From Torymus aiolomorphi (lineage: Eukaryota; Arthropoda; Insecta; Hymenoptera; Torymidae), in contig CM070874.1 of NCBI GenBank assembly GCA_036365515.1, forward strand, positions 211,414,297-211,478,296: a DNA stretch of 64,000 nucleotides, in the 5' to 3' direction. Position 1 is the stretch's first letter. The number at the start of each line of letters is the position of its first letter. The position numbers were made by a program, and so were the translations under genes. Shown in pieces: positions 37,101 through 47,600 of the stretch. The notes under the pieces were generated by a model that did no database searches, was not told where the DNA came from, and saw only the letters and a program-made list of their open reading frames with translations.

Positions 37101-39139
37101 TCAGTGCTTTAACTCATGGTTTTCCCTATTTGTTGCAGGGTTCCACACACTTTCGACCATGTTATATGAAAATATTGGTAAAACAATGTATTATATCCTG
37201 AACCAATGATATTTAGTGGACACCAATTATAAAAGTCCATATTTCCAACGCACGGAGAGAAAAAGTACTTTAAATTATGGTTTTCCCTGTTTATTTCAGG
37301 ATTCCACGCACTTTTCACCATATACTAGGAAAATATTGGTAAAAACAGGCATTTTTCACGATTTATTAGGAAAATATTGATAAAACAATGTATTTTATCG
37401 TGAACCCACGATATTTAGAGGACACCATTTATAAAAGTCCATATTTCCAACTCACGAAGAGAAAAAGTACTTAGAATTATGGTTTTCCCTGTTTAATGAG
37501 GATTCCACACACTTTTCACCCTATTCTAGGAAAATATTGGTAAAAAAATGTATTGTATCGTGTACCCACGATATTTAGAGGACACCATTTATAAAAGTCC
37601 ATATTTCCAACGCACGGAGAGAAAAAGTACTTTAATTATGGTTTTCCCTGATTGTTGCAGGATTCCAAGGACTTTTTACCATATACTAGGAAAATATAGG
37701 TAAAAACAGGCATTTTTCACCATTTATTAGGAAAATATTGATAAAACAATGTATTTTATCGTGAACACACGATATTTAGAGGATACCAATTATAAAAGTC
37801 CATATTTCCAACTCACGAAGAGAAAAAGTACTTTAAAATTATGGTTTTCCCTGTTTAATGCAGGTTTCCACACACTTTTCACCCTATTCTAGGAAAATAT
37901 TGGTAAAACAATGTATTGTATCGTGTACCCACGATATTTAGAGGACACCAATTATAAAAGTCCATATTTCCAACGCACGGGGAGAAAAAGTACTTTAAAT
38001 TATGGTTTTCCCAGTTTGTTGCAGGATTTCAAGGACTTTTTACCATATACTAGGAAAATATTGGTAAAAACAGTCATTTGTAGCACAAACATACGTTATT
38101 TGGAGAAAAGGAAGGAAACAAATCTAAATTTCCGGTATTTGAATGGCAATAAGTGCTTCATTTCCAGGTTATTTACAGGACACCAATTATAAAAGTCCAT
38201 ATTTCCAACTCAAGAAGAGAAAAAGAAACTTTAAATTATGGTTTTCCCTTGTTACTGGAGCATTCTACGCACTTTTCACCATTTACTAGGAAAATATTGG
38301 TAAAAACAGGCATTTCTACCATAAATCTACGTTATTTGGAGAAAAAGCACGAAATGAATCTAAATTTTGGCATTTGAATGACAATAAGTGTTTTAAATCA
38401 TGGTTTTCCCTGTTTCTTACAGGATTCCACACACTTTTCTCCATATACTATGTAACTATTGGTAAAAACAGGCATTTCTAGCATAACCCTACGTTATTTG
38501 GAGAAAAAGAACGAAACAAATCGAAATTTCCGGCGTTTGAATGCCAATAAATAGTTTAAATCATGGTTTTCCCTGTTTGTTACAGGATTCAACACACTTT
38601 CCACCAAATTCTGGGAAAATATTGGTAATACAATATATTTTATCGTGAACCCACGATATTTAGAGGATACCAATTATACAAATCCATATTTCCAAAACAC
38701 GAAGAGAAATAGTACTTTAAATTATGGTTTTCGCGGTTTATCGCAGGATCTAACGCACTCTTCACCATATACTAGGGAAATATTGGAAAAACAGGCACTT
38801 CTGGCATAGATCTACGTTATTTGGAGAAAAGGAACGAAACAAATCTAAATTTCCGGGGTTTGACTGCCAATAAATACTTTAAATCATGGTTTTCCCTCTT
38901 TGTTACAGAATTCCACACACTTTTCATCATATACTAGCAAAATATTTGTAATACAATGTATTTTATCGTGAATCCACGATATTTAGGGGATGCCAATTAT
39001 AAAAGTCCATATTTCCAACTCAAGACGAGAAAAAGTAATTTAAATTATGGTTTTCCCTATTCATTGCAGGATTCCACGCACTTTTCACCATATTCTAGGA
39101 AAATATTCTCAAAAACAGGCAGTAAAAGTAGGCATAAAC

Positions 39140-39143
39140 CTAC
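39140..39143. repeat. Target-site duplication CTAC, left of Gypsy copy 2
   Basis: CATAAAC-CTAC precedes the 3' LTR, and CTAC-GTTATATTGAC follows the 5' LTR at 52638-52641. Together they rebuild the satellite word CATAAACCTACGTTAT. A 4-bp duplication is usual for Gypsy elements. Confidence 0.88.
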
Positions 39144-40203
39144 TGTAACGTCCTTGTTAGAATGTCGCGAAAACGATAAAGTTAACGCGATAAATGTTCC
39201 AGTTTCAGTTTACGTCTACACGTAATAACCACGGGAGTAGGAACGCGTGAAAATAGTTAATCGGACAGGTAAATTAAACAATGATAATTCGCGATTCTAA
39301 TTAAGCGGCAAGCGACAGCGTCAGCGAACAATTAGAGTGACAGAGAAAGAAAAAGGATAGCGATCTTCAGAGTTACTTACTTTGGGGCGGTTGCGGTTGG
39401 CTCGTTCTCTCAGTTAGCCCTCGTCAGTCTCAGGGCCCAAACGCAGCGGGCGATTCAAATGGCAGAAGGACAGGATTGTGTAAATAAAGTAACACTCAAA
39501 AATGCAATTATGTGATGTTTATTAATTGCATAAAGTTACGTTAAAACTGTTACAAACTGATTGTAGTCGAGATATAATATCAACAATTATTCCCGAGACT
39601 ACAATCAGAGAACCTTGACAAATATTTTAAGTTAATTCCATACGAAAATATTCTAAGTCAATTATACTCGAAATTATTCTAAGTAAATTCTACTCGAAAT
39701 TATTCTAAGTAAATTCAGCTCGAAAATATTCTAAGTCAGAATACAAAATGTCGGAAATTATTCTAAGTCCAATTGTTACAATTAAATAGTCGTCGGTCAA
39801 GGGCTTCGCCCTTCGAAACAAAAAGAACAAAAGCTTCTGCCTCGAGTGGAGGCGCGTCGCGGCTTTTATACCCGCACATGTATCTAGGGCAGATGCAAAG
39901 GTAAGGGAGTGTAGGGTATCTCATCTTTTACATGGGGTGGCAAGGACGCGGGTGGGGAACTCGGGTTCGAATGTGGCGCTGCCAAGGACAAGGATTGGAT
40001 CGATAGGCGGGACGAATACGGGTAAGGTAGGATTCGTTATCATGCGAACTGTGGCTGTCGCAGGTAACCCAGTTGCTACTAGGTGGCGTTACTGAGCGGA
40101 AATACGGCTCATGGTAACATGAAGGAAAAAAAGGTTGTAGGGTGGTAAGGATAGATGGTAGCATGGGTGTCCAAAGTAGCGGTCAGTCGTGCTCGACGTG
40201 ACA
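39144..40203 (-). repeat. 3' LTR of Gypsy copy 2 (1060 bp)
   Basis: TGTAACGTCC … GCTCGACGTGACA, so on the minus strand TGTCACG … GTTACA with proper TG/CA ends. It has four 26-bp units at 39634-39737, a TATA box at 39863-39870 and a poly(A) signal at 39518-39523. It differs from the 5' LTR by scattered substitutions (roughly 2-3% by eye in the first 500 bp) and by keeping 78 bp that the 5' LTR has lost. Confidence 0.93.
39863..39870 (-). promoter_or_regulatory. TATA box in 3' LTR (copy 2)
   Basis: TATAAAAG on the minus strand, identical in context to the copies in the two 5' LTRs. Confidence 0.55.
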
Positions 40204-40215
40204 CGTCCCCCCCCG
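40204..40215 (-). promoter_or_regulatory. Polypurine tract of Gypsy copy 2
   Basis: On the minus strand CGGGGGGGGACG directly precedes the 3' LTR start TGTCACG. A run of eight G is a plausible plus-strand primer. Confidence 0.6.
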
Positions 40216-40339
40216 AAGATGTGCGCTGCGGGGCGGCGCTTGCTGGTCCCTCCGCCCAAACGTCACTCCGGGTGGAGAGCTGAGTCTTTTGACTCCACCC
40301 TGACAGCGAGTCGTCTTAAATTCAGACTCTGCGTCTGTT

Positions 40340-40371
<32 letters not shown>

Positions 40372-40532
40372 AGTTGTTTCTTTTTGTGTTGTGTGTTGGG
40401 GGTGTTTTTTTTTTTTTTTTATATTTATTTATTTATAATTTCCGCTATAATTGTAATATTTGTTTCCTGAATACTAGCATTATAAATACATTTGGAAGAG
40501 GAGAAAGAAAAATTTGTATTACTCGTTTCATT
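40216..40532 (-). other. 3' untranslated region with two A-tracts and AATAAA
   Basis: No gene. On the minus strand, downstream of the 266-codon ORF, there are overlapping AATAAA words (40424-40433), an A16 run (40405-40420), a short GT-poor spacer and an A30 run (40341-40370). Next comes a segment with a small hairpin (GAGTC TTTT GACTC nested in GGGTG … CACCC, about 40270-40300) and the polypurine tract. The A-tracts suggest a former mRNA tail, but AATAAA sits only a few bases from A16, closer than normal for polyadenylation. Confidence 0.6.
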
Positions 40533-41333
40533 TCAATTTGTTGATTGCCTAATGTAATTGATGACAATCAAAAAACCGCCTACAGTGTACAGGACCATCC
40601 TGTAATGCTGCCATTCCCATACCTGGCTCTCCTCGACCCAGACATCTGGCTGTGGTTCTGGCTCCTGCTGCTCCCATCCAAGCTGCACCAACCAGGGCTC
40701 AGGCGCATCGTCCCAATTATCATCGGGTACTTCTGCCATGGCCGGGAGAATTGGTCCTCCTCCACACTCTGGACACAGCGTCTCCTCCAACGCTCTTATA
40801 TGCGTCTCGTCCTCACAAGAAAGACACCAATCCAGGGTGTCCGTGCTGGTGCTCTGCTGTACGCAGTCTCTGCAATTCCGCCATGCGGCAAGGTCAACGC
40901 CACACTCGCTGCAATTACGGTAGTGCTTCCAACTTCCATATCCCTCGCTGCCGTGCGGCAAGAGCATACGGTCCAAAGAGAATCGTTGTAACTCAATCCA
41001 GTCGTTGGCTCCACGCAAATAAGCCCTGTTCCACTGGACTTGCGCTTCGTCGCTTGGGTTGCTGACTACGTCCCACCGGTCCTGGCGGTTCATGATCGGC
41101 CACAGTCTTCGCGCCCACACCTGGTGCCACGGTAAATGGCGCTCAGATGGCGCGAACTCCCTCTCCTCTTGACTGGCCCCATCGACGTACCAGTCCCGTG
41201 CGAACTCCCATAGCGTCAGGTACACTAGTTGCGCTAACCGACATCCTCGATTGCGCAACTGGACATTCGGCGAAACAAAGCTTTCCAAAGCCAGCCTTTG
41301 GAGCGTTGGCACCTGCTGTTGCTCGTGGTTCAT
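40533..41333 (-). CDS. Cysteine-rich 266-aa protein, probably captured; tentative densovirus NS3-like
   Basis: An intact frame from ATG 41333 to the stop at 40533. The N-terminal half is Trp- and Arg-rich (LWEFARDWYVDG, LPWHQVWARRLW, DRWDVVSNPSD). The middle holds four C-x2-C pairs at residues 141/144, 154/157, 170/173 and 187/190, which look like two zinc ribbons or fingers (CSECGVDLAAWRNCRDC is the first). The tail is acidic and Pro-rich (EQQEPEPQPD), followed by a hydrophobic segment at about 245-261. It is not a Gypsy protein. The overall plan and the cysteine spacing remind me of the NS3 accessory protein of ambisense densoviruses, but I cannot confirm this without a search; a zinc-binding host or viral protein of another family is the alternative. 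It lies between env and the 3' LTR, where extra genes are sometimes picked up. Being open while gag, pol and env are broken suggests late arrival, selection or chance. Confidence 0.72.
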   Translation of the reverse strand: MNHEQQQVPTLQRLALESFVSPNVQLRNRGCRLAQLVYLTLWEFARDWYVDGASQEEREFAPSERHLPWHQVWARRLWPIMNRQDRWDVVSNPSDEAQVQWNRAYLRGANDWIELQRFSLDRMLLPHGSEGYGSWKHYRNCSECGVDLAAWRNCRDCVQQSTSTDTLDWCLSCEDETHIRALEETLCPECGGGPILPAMAEVPDDNWDDAPEPWLVQLGWEQQEPEPQPDVWVEESQVWEWQHYRMVLYTVGGFLIVINYIRQSTN

Positions 41334-41366
41334 AATGGTCGGTCCAAATTTGGAATCCTTGGAGCA

Positions 41367-41507
41367 CTAGTGTCGTGTGAAAGCGGGCGTAAATGCTCTG
41401 GACAGCCTAATTTGTCTGGAACACACAACAAATTTGCGATGGTGCTGATGCGAGCGTTGGCGAGCTAATGCTCGCTGTCGACGAGACCGCTCACGAGCTG
41501 GACCCAT
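41367..41507 (-). CDS. Small arginine-rich ORF (46 aa) upstream of the cysteine-rich gene
   Basis: ATG 41507 opens MGPARERSRRQRALARQRSH and ends 34 nt before the ATG of the 266-codon ORF. It is strongly basic in its first half. It could be a small leader peptide, the remnant of a nucleic-acid-binding protein, or an incidental frame. A longer frame continues upstream to 41636 through a polylysine run encoded by the A23 tract, which is unlikely to be real coding sequence. Confidence 0.35.
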   Translation of the reverse strand: MGPARERSRRQRALARQRSHQHHRKFVVCSRQIRLSRAFTPAFTRH

Positions 41508-41880
41508 CTTTATGGAATTTGAGCGACAGGGAGAGGATGGGTTTGTGTAGTGAGGGAAAAGCTGAAAGGAAAATTTTCTCTTTTTTTTTTTTTTTTTTTT
41601 TTTACTCTGCCCTACCCTTTCGACTATTTTCTCCAAACTCCCTCCATTCTATTTAAAAAGAAAAAGGTAAAATAGCTAAATCTTCCAATTGCTCATGTTT
41701 GTTATTACACTGCTAACAACATCTACTTATAATTTCAATTAATTATACTACTGCAGCCGATTACTGTATCTCTAATCTATGCTTACTTATAGTCTCAAGC
41801 TTAACAAATTACCGATTTAACGTCGCATATTTTGTTCACAAACTATTTTACGAATACTTTTTTTAAAAAAAAAAAATTTA
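41508..41880 (-). other. Non-coding gap with an A23 tract
   Basis: On the minus strand, downstream of the 154-codon membrane ORF, there are about 280 bp of A/T-rich sequence with no recognisable gene. An uninterrupted A23 run follows (41581-41603), and then the leader of the basic ORF. The A23 run may mark the upstream border of the captured segment. Confidence 0.55.
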
Positions 41881-42345
41881 TTAATAAACACCGGATAATA
41901 TGGTATCAATAGCAGTTAAACAAGCGACTGTTTTCGAAGGACCGGCCTCGCTATTTCTAGACGGTCCCGGTTCTGGCACGCTATCGTTACAAATTTTTAT
42001 TAAAGCCGATTTCGCAGGGTTTGCCTCACAATTCTTAATCGGTACCGGTGGCGAGCGCGGCTCTTCATAATGCGACACTCCTGTGAAATTACATTTAAAA
42101 CCGTGGTCCAAGGGGTACATTGGTACATATGAGTTTTCTGTTTCCACAGGACGACTGTCTTTATTTTTAAGTAAGCGAAAAGCAAAGTACGTGAATACAC
42201 CCAAAAACGTGACTATAATTATACTCAAAATTGCATAAAATACTATGTATAACAAATCTTTAGTAGTAATTGCCCCGCTGTTCTCGGCAATGCTACTCGC
42301 AATTTGCTTTTCTTCACTTTGTTTAAATATTAACTCTCGATGCAC
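41881..42345 (-). CDS. Small single-pass membrane protein ORF (up to 154 aa)
   Basis: The open frame overlaps the end of the env frame by 16 nt. It has one strong membrane segment (LLYIVFYAILSIIIVTFLGV) about 30 residues in, then a cytoplasm-like tail rich in Pro/Ser (SRPVETENSYVPMYPL; PVPEPGPSRN-like). The first codon of the open stretch is GTG, following a TAA, and the first ATG lies well downstream of the membrane segment. It is therefore probably expressed by splicing or frameshifting, or is the displaced end of the env protein. I do not recognise a family. Confidence 0.5.
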   Translation of the reverse strand: MHRELIFKQSEEKQIASSIAENSGAITTKDLLYIVFYAILSIIIVTFLGVFTYFAFRLLKNKDSRPVETENSYVPMYPLDHGFKCNFTGVSHYEEPRSPPVPIKNCEANPAKSALIKICNDSVPEPGPSRNSEAGPSKTVACLTAIDTILSGVY

Positions 42346-43766
42346 AGCTTATTTTCGATTACTTCTGGATTATTTTTTGAATTATTTTCTGACCATTGGC
42401 ACTCCAACTGATATTTCTGTGTAGTACAGGTAAACGGAGCTTCGGCGGCAGACGGAGCAGACGGTCCTTTAACAGGCTCACCTTCCTTCGATTTTTCCGG
42501 TTCGTGGTCTTTCCCCAAATGTAAAAGCAGGTGCATAAGCGAATTCCAGAGAGCTCCTAAAATGTGCACCGACCAACCATAAAGGCTGTATAAAACATAT
42601 CCGTGAATAATGGTGTCAAATATAAATTTAATTAAACGGAAAATCATAAGAAGAGATATAAACGCTGCGCTTACTGACCCAAAGGTAATTAACCGCGACC
42701 AAACACGGCCCCATGCAGAGTCGGCAATGCGTGAAAGCGCTTCCTCATCGAGGAGACCCGAAATCGATCCGGACCCAGTCATTCTGCCTTTGCCCGAATA
42801 ACCGTATGCCAAATCGTTTAAAATCGCGCCCCTCTCGTTCGGAAACATAATAAAATTTTTTAAGCTTTCAATGTCCCCGTAGGAATAAATTCCGCTATTA
42901 GCTAAATCTGTTGGATTATTATAAGTCCATGACTGCTGAATTTGTGGCTTTAAAATTGACGGCGTGTCTTGTATGGTAATCTGTGGCAACATTTTAAACC
43001 ATCGCTCTCCTATCAAAAACATAACCGGAATCATAGTATCGCATTTCGCATTTGTGCCAAATTTACGTAAAATGTGAGTCCGTGGTGCTAAAAATAGCAA
43101 TTTATCCTCCCATGATACAGGCAATTCCTGATAGCAATCTTCCGTCGGCCTAACCTTCACTTCGACCTGTACACACTTCAATATATGCACCACCTTGCCG
43201 GTCATTAGGCTTATATGGCCCGGTCCCTTCATGATTTGATACGCTAATAAATCGGGCGAAATAGTAGCTATACTAAGTGAATTAGCGAGTACCTTACGTT
43301 CTAATTCGCACTGTTTTTCTAGTATATCCCGGTACAATCGTGTCATTTGCCCCTTAATGTGCGCGTCTACAAACACAAATTTCGAATTTACGTATGCAAA
43401 AATATCAGTGTTGCTAATACTAACCCCTTTTTGGACTATTAATCTCTCATGCTCCGGATCAAGTAAGATAAATAATTTCGGGTGCTCCGTGCGAATTAAT
43501 TGATTAGAGCAAACGTTTACTAGACCGATGTCTTTAAACGCGAAAGACAATCCTTCCGCTTCCAAAGCATACAACGGCCGGCGCTCATTATCCTTCTCAA
43601 TAACCTGCATTACTGGCCCGGTATACAAGGAAGTATATTTACGAGCCTCGCACGGGCCCGTAGGTATCATATCCCAAAACGCGTAACCGAATTGCATATC
43701 TATGCAATGATCATCAGTAAATGCGCACTGCGTGCCCGATTCTAATCTGATTTTGTTATTATTCAA
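42330..43766 (-). pseudogene. env: Envelope glycoprotein, C-terminal part (478 codons)
   Basis: An open frame following the first env part in another phase, beginning without an ATG (the first codon in the open stretch used here is TTG, right after a TAA). Features: an ectodomain with spaced cysteines (C14, C21, C39, C86, C153, C198, C211, C242), a hydrophobic membrane region at about 358-377, a further amphipathic segment to about 417, and a Pro/Glu-rich tail. No RxxR-type furin site or baculovirus-F-like fusion segment was noticed. The cysteine pattern and motifs resemble the mononegavirus/chuvirus-like glycoproteins found in several insect LTR elements; this is recognition, not a search result. 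It would have mediated membrane fusion. It is broken from its signal-peptide part by a frame change at about 43765. Confidence 0.72.
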
Positions 43767-44317
43767 GTAACCGCGTTAAAACGATCTTCCAATTTTATGG
43801 TCGCATACCCGTGCACAACTACGTCATAAAATTCTCCGTACGGGTCAGAATAGTGACCTGTGTTGGCACACGAGCCGTCCGCCTTAATAGCTCCTGCGAA
43901 CGTGATTGGAAACGTAACCGAGTCATTTATCCTCAATCCTCCGAGAGCGTTCTCCGCGATAGTAATTGACTTATGCACGTGCATTTTAACACACTCGTCT
44001 CTGGTTACTTCACGTAAAAAATTCACTTCTCCGTTTTTAACGTGAGAGATATGCGACCACATACCGCAATGCGCAACCGTTCTTTTAATTTCCACTTTAC
44101 AATATCTAACTAGCGTATCAGCGTACTCGTTTATTTGTAAAAGGCTAATTTCCGTTTTGGTAACGTTAACGATCGGTTCCGGCAGGTCGCACTCTCCCAC
44201 ATTAACCAAAGAAAACGTAGTAAAATTAGTGAATTTTTGTCCACTATCAAATCCGATCAGCCCGAAAGTTATCTTAATTTTCAAAGTTGTTGCGAGAATG
44301 AACATCAAAGTCCTCAT
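43763..44317 (-). pseudogene. env: Envelope glycoprotein, N-terminal part with signal peptide (184 codons)
   Basis: ATG 44317 starts a hydrophobic signal peptide (MRTLMFILATTLKIKITFG). The ectodomain follows, with N-glycosylation sequons at residues 31 (NFT), 51 (NVT) and 131 (NDS) and cysteines including the CGMWSHISHV motif near 84. The frame ends at TGA 43763-43765, inside what should be one protein, and the second part overlaps it by 4 nt in another phase. Env follows pol by about 60 nt, the standard place for a Gypsy env, normally reached through a spliced mRNA. Confidence 0.72.
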
Positions 44318-44375
44318 TTGTAATCATGAATAAAAATGTTAACTTTCTAACTTACGCTAAGCTTACTTTTTATTT

Positions 44376-44648
44376 TTACAAGCTTTCGGAGTTTGCGTGA
44401 GGTTTAACATGCGACAAGCGTAAACGATTACTATGCACAACTTTGGTCTTACTTTCATTAGTTTGAATTTTTACATTGCCATTTTCCCAGATTTCAATTA
44501 TTAAGTAAGGGCCAGAATATTGATTTTCAAATTTATGCGGCTTTGGCCCGCTCTGCAACCACACAAAATCGCCTATTTTGAAATTCTTATGATTTGACTT
44601 TTTATCATAATATTCTTTACTTTTTTGTTTAGCGGATAATAGATTTTC
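44376..44648 (-). pseudogene. pol: Gypsy pol C-terminal tail (GPY/F-like), after a stop
   Basis: In phase with integrase but behind the TAA at 44649-44651. It contains FKIGDFVWLQSGPKPHKF and the YSGPYLIIEIWENGNVKI segment, which fits the GPY/F module at the end of Metaviridae integrases. It ends at 44376, about 60 nt before env. Confidence 0.82.
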
Positions 44649-47600
44649 TTATGCGGTTCTTTGAAGAAAATTCAATCTTTCGACCAAAGTTGTCATATAC
44701 CCGGCGTAAGTAGGCAATAAATCTTCCGGCTCTAAGGGGTCACTCGAGGGCACTCCCGCCAGACGTCCGAACACTAACTCGAACGGAGTATGCTGGGTTC
44801 CTTCATGTTTGCCCGTGTTGAAATTAAACATTGCTAACTCAACCCACTCGTCCCAATCTAAATATTTCGTGGCAAACATTTTCAAAAATTCACTAAGTGG
44901 CGAGTGCGAGCGCTCTAAAGAGCCGTTAGATTGAGGGTGAAAAGCTGTAGTTTTTACTCGCTTAATTTTAAATCGTTTTGCAACGCGCTTAACTAATTTA
45001 CTAAGAAAATTCGTGCCTTGATCGTTAAGCATAGCTTGCGGCGCGCCAAAAGTGCAAATAAAGCGTTTGATAAAAGCATCTGCTACAGTAATGGCAGTCT
45101 GGTCTTTTAAAGGGACTCCCACCGAGAATTTTGTAAATTGATCCTGCATAGTTAAAATGTACTCGGATTCGTCTTTAGTTCTCGGTAACGGTCCTACGAT
45201 GTCCAAACTAGCCGTGAAAAATGGAATACAAGGGTGGTCCGTTATAATCATTTTCTGTTTTGTTTTGACCCGCACTAATTTTTTAAGCTGGCAAGGAACG
45301 CATTTTTGAATGAAGGCTTGTATGTCCTCCTTTAAATGCTCCCACTGATATTTATATTTTATTCTATTCAAAGTTTTAGTTACTCCTTTGTGTCCACCCG
45401 CCGCCGAACAATGAGCTTCGTGAATTATATCCGCTCTTTTACTCGGCTCCGGGTGCTGTATGAGTCCACGGCAAATAATTATTTTAACACTATTATTACC
45501 TAATTCACGTCTTAAAGAGGCCAAAATATCTTTAAACTCAACATTTTCGATATTACTGCTCCTAGCCATACTAAAAGAAGCAATTTGATTAATATCTAAA
45601 AATTTTGCTAACTTCCTAAGTAACTGGGCCAAAATTTCTAAGGTATCCGATAAACTATTTTTACCTTTGCCCCTAAGTGGTAATACAAAATGCATTTTTT
45701 TATTGGCCTTAATGATTTTAGGCTCTCCCGTTACTAAATTCTCAAAATGCGGAAGCTTCCCTAAATCCTTTAATTGCCTAGACCCCTCATCGAGCGGTTC
45801 TCCGTCCGTGCTCACAAAATAAAGGTAACTATCCTTCCTCATAAACAATTTCTCTCTACAATAGATTATATTGTCTTGAGGACCGACCGCTTTCAGCGCG
45901 ACACTTTTTTCATTGACCGCGTCCTCGTCCCCGAAAGTCATGTCGGAGAAGGGACCTTTAAACACCGAGATGTTGTCGCGCCCGGATGCTTCCCGGCATG
46001 CGAGCTCTCCTGACATAACCGTTTGCTCACTTTCCTCGGGCGCGAACGCAGAGACAGATGGTGAGATTGGTCTGTGCAGCGTTTCTTTTTTATTGCTATC
46101 CGCAGCTTGCGGTACGAGAGACGCAGACGTCTCCTTATCTTCGACAAAGGACGCGCATTCCTGAACCTCTTCGACCGCGGGGGCTTTCTTTCTTTTACGC
46201 GGCGCGAGAGCTTTAATGGCTTGCTTATACTTTTCAGTGGCTTGGCGGCCCGCACGCTTACGCGTGGCCATTGCATGCAAGGTGGGCGCGCCGTCCCCCT
46301 GCTGGGTTTGCCGTTCCTGGGGCGGCTCTACTGTCTGTTCGCCAGCGACAGCATGGCGCCCCTCTCCCCCTATGCTGACTTGTGTAGCTACGCATACTTT
46401 TTCTATAATCGGGTTGCGCGACAGTGCGTCCGCGTTCAGATTTAATTCACCTTTCTTATAGAGTACATCGATTTGATAGTCTAAAAGTTTTAAACGCCAA
46501 TGCGTGACTCTAGATCCTGGAACATTATGATTGCTCAACCAAACTAGCGGCCTGTGATCAGTAATTAAAGTGAATTTATTCCCGTATAAGTAAGGTCTGA
46601 ATTGCGTAATAGCGTACACGATTGCTAATGCTTCTTTTGAAAACGTACAATAATTCTTTTCTGCTTGATTCATCGCGCGCGACACAAAGGCTATGGGACG
46701 ATCTTTTCCAATTTCTCCTTGCGATAAAACTGCCCCGATTGCATACCCGCTAGCGTCGGTAGTTACTAAAAACTTTTCTTCGAAATGCGGATGCGCTAAA
46801 ACCGGTGGTTCGCATAATTTATCACGGAGAGTCTCAAATGCCGTTTGCGCGTTCTCATCCCAAACAAAAGGTTGTTCTTTTCTAAGAAGGTCAGTTAAAG
46901 GCTTGGCTATTCGTGCAAAGCCATTAATAAATCGCCTATAATAACCAGCTAGTCCTAAAAATTGTTTAATATTTTTCTGATTTCTAGGCACTGGAAATTC
47001 TTTAACTGCTTTTAGTTTTTCCGGGTCCGGGCGTAAACCGTCACCGTTAATTATATGTCCCAAATAATTAATTTCCGGTTTAAGAAATTCGCATTTTTCC
47101 GGTTGCAAAACTAAATTAGCATGGCGCAGTTTTTCAAACAACTTCTCGATTGTTTCTATGTGCTCGTTAAAAGTTTTATAGTAGACGCAAATGTCATCAA
47201 AAAAAAGAACCACGGTTTTCATACCAGCAATTACTTTAAGAACGAGTGACAAAAATACCGGAGCGCTTGTCTTTAATCCAAAAGGCGATCTAACAAAATG
47301 AAATAAACCGAGCTCACAAGAAAAAGCTGTTTTTTCTCTGTCCTCAGCTTTAATTTTAATTTGATGATAACCCGCGTATAAATCGAAAACTGAGAAAAAT
47401 TTGGCATCACCAAGCTGATCCAAAATATCCGCTATGTTCGGAACCGGATGATCGTAATCGGGTATAATGGCGTTCAAATTTCTAAAGTCTACTACTACCC
47501 GAAATTTTTTCTTGCCGTCGGGTTCCGTTTTTTTGTCAACACAGAACACGGGCGCCGAGTAGGCACTTGTTGAAGGTTCCACGATGCCTTTCTCTAACAT

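Larger units (their letters stand above)
26623..39143. repeat. A/B-type satellite array with large internal duplications
   Basis: Around 75 A and B monomers and partial units, with no protein gene. Block copies are visible. The sequence around 28640-29030 recurs at about 33270-33660, including the unusual variant TTTTGATAGAAAACAACGAA. The sequence around 30540-31190 recurs at about 34640-35320, including the odd joint CCAAATATCAAAG at 31013 and 35128. The run near 29090-29270 recurs near 31240-31400 and 32090-32200. The last monomer before the Gypsy 3' LTR is truncated in an A unit (GGCATAAACCTAC). Confidence 0.9.

Noticed and set aside
40338..40544. Phe-rich plus-strand frame through the T30 tract
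   Set aside because: Homopolymer artefact.
40545..41065. Plus-strand frames opposite the cysteine-rich gene
   Set aside because: Antisense shadows; the minus-strand frame is longer, starts with ATG and has ordered C-x2-C pairs.
41508..41636. N-terminal extension of the basic ORF through polylysine
   Set aside because: The lysines come from the A23 tract; a start at ATG 41507 is simpler.
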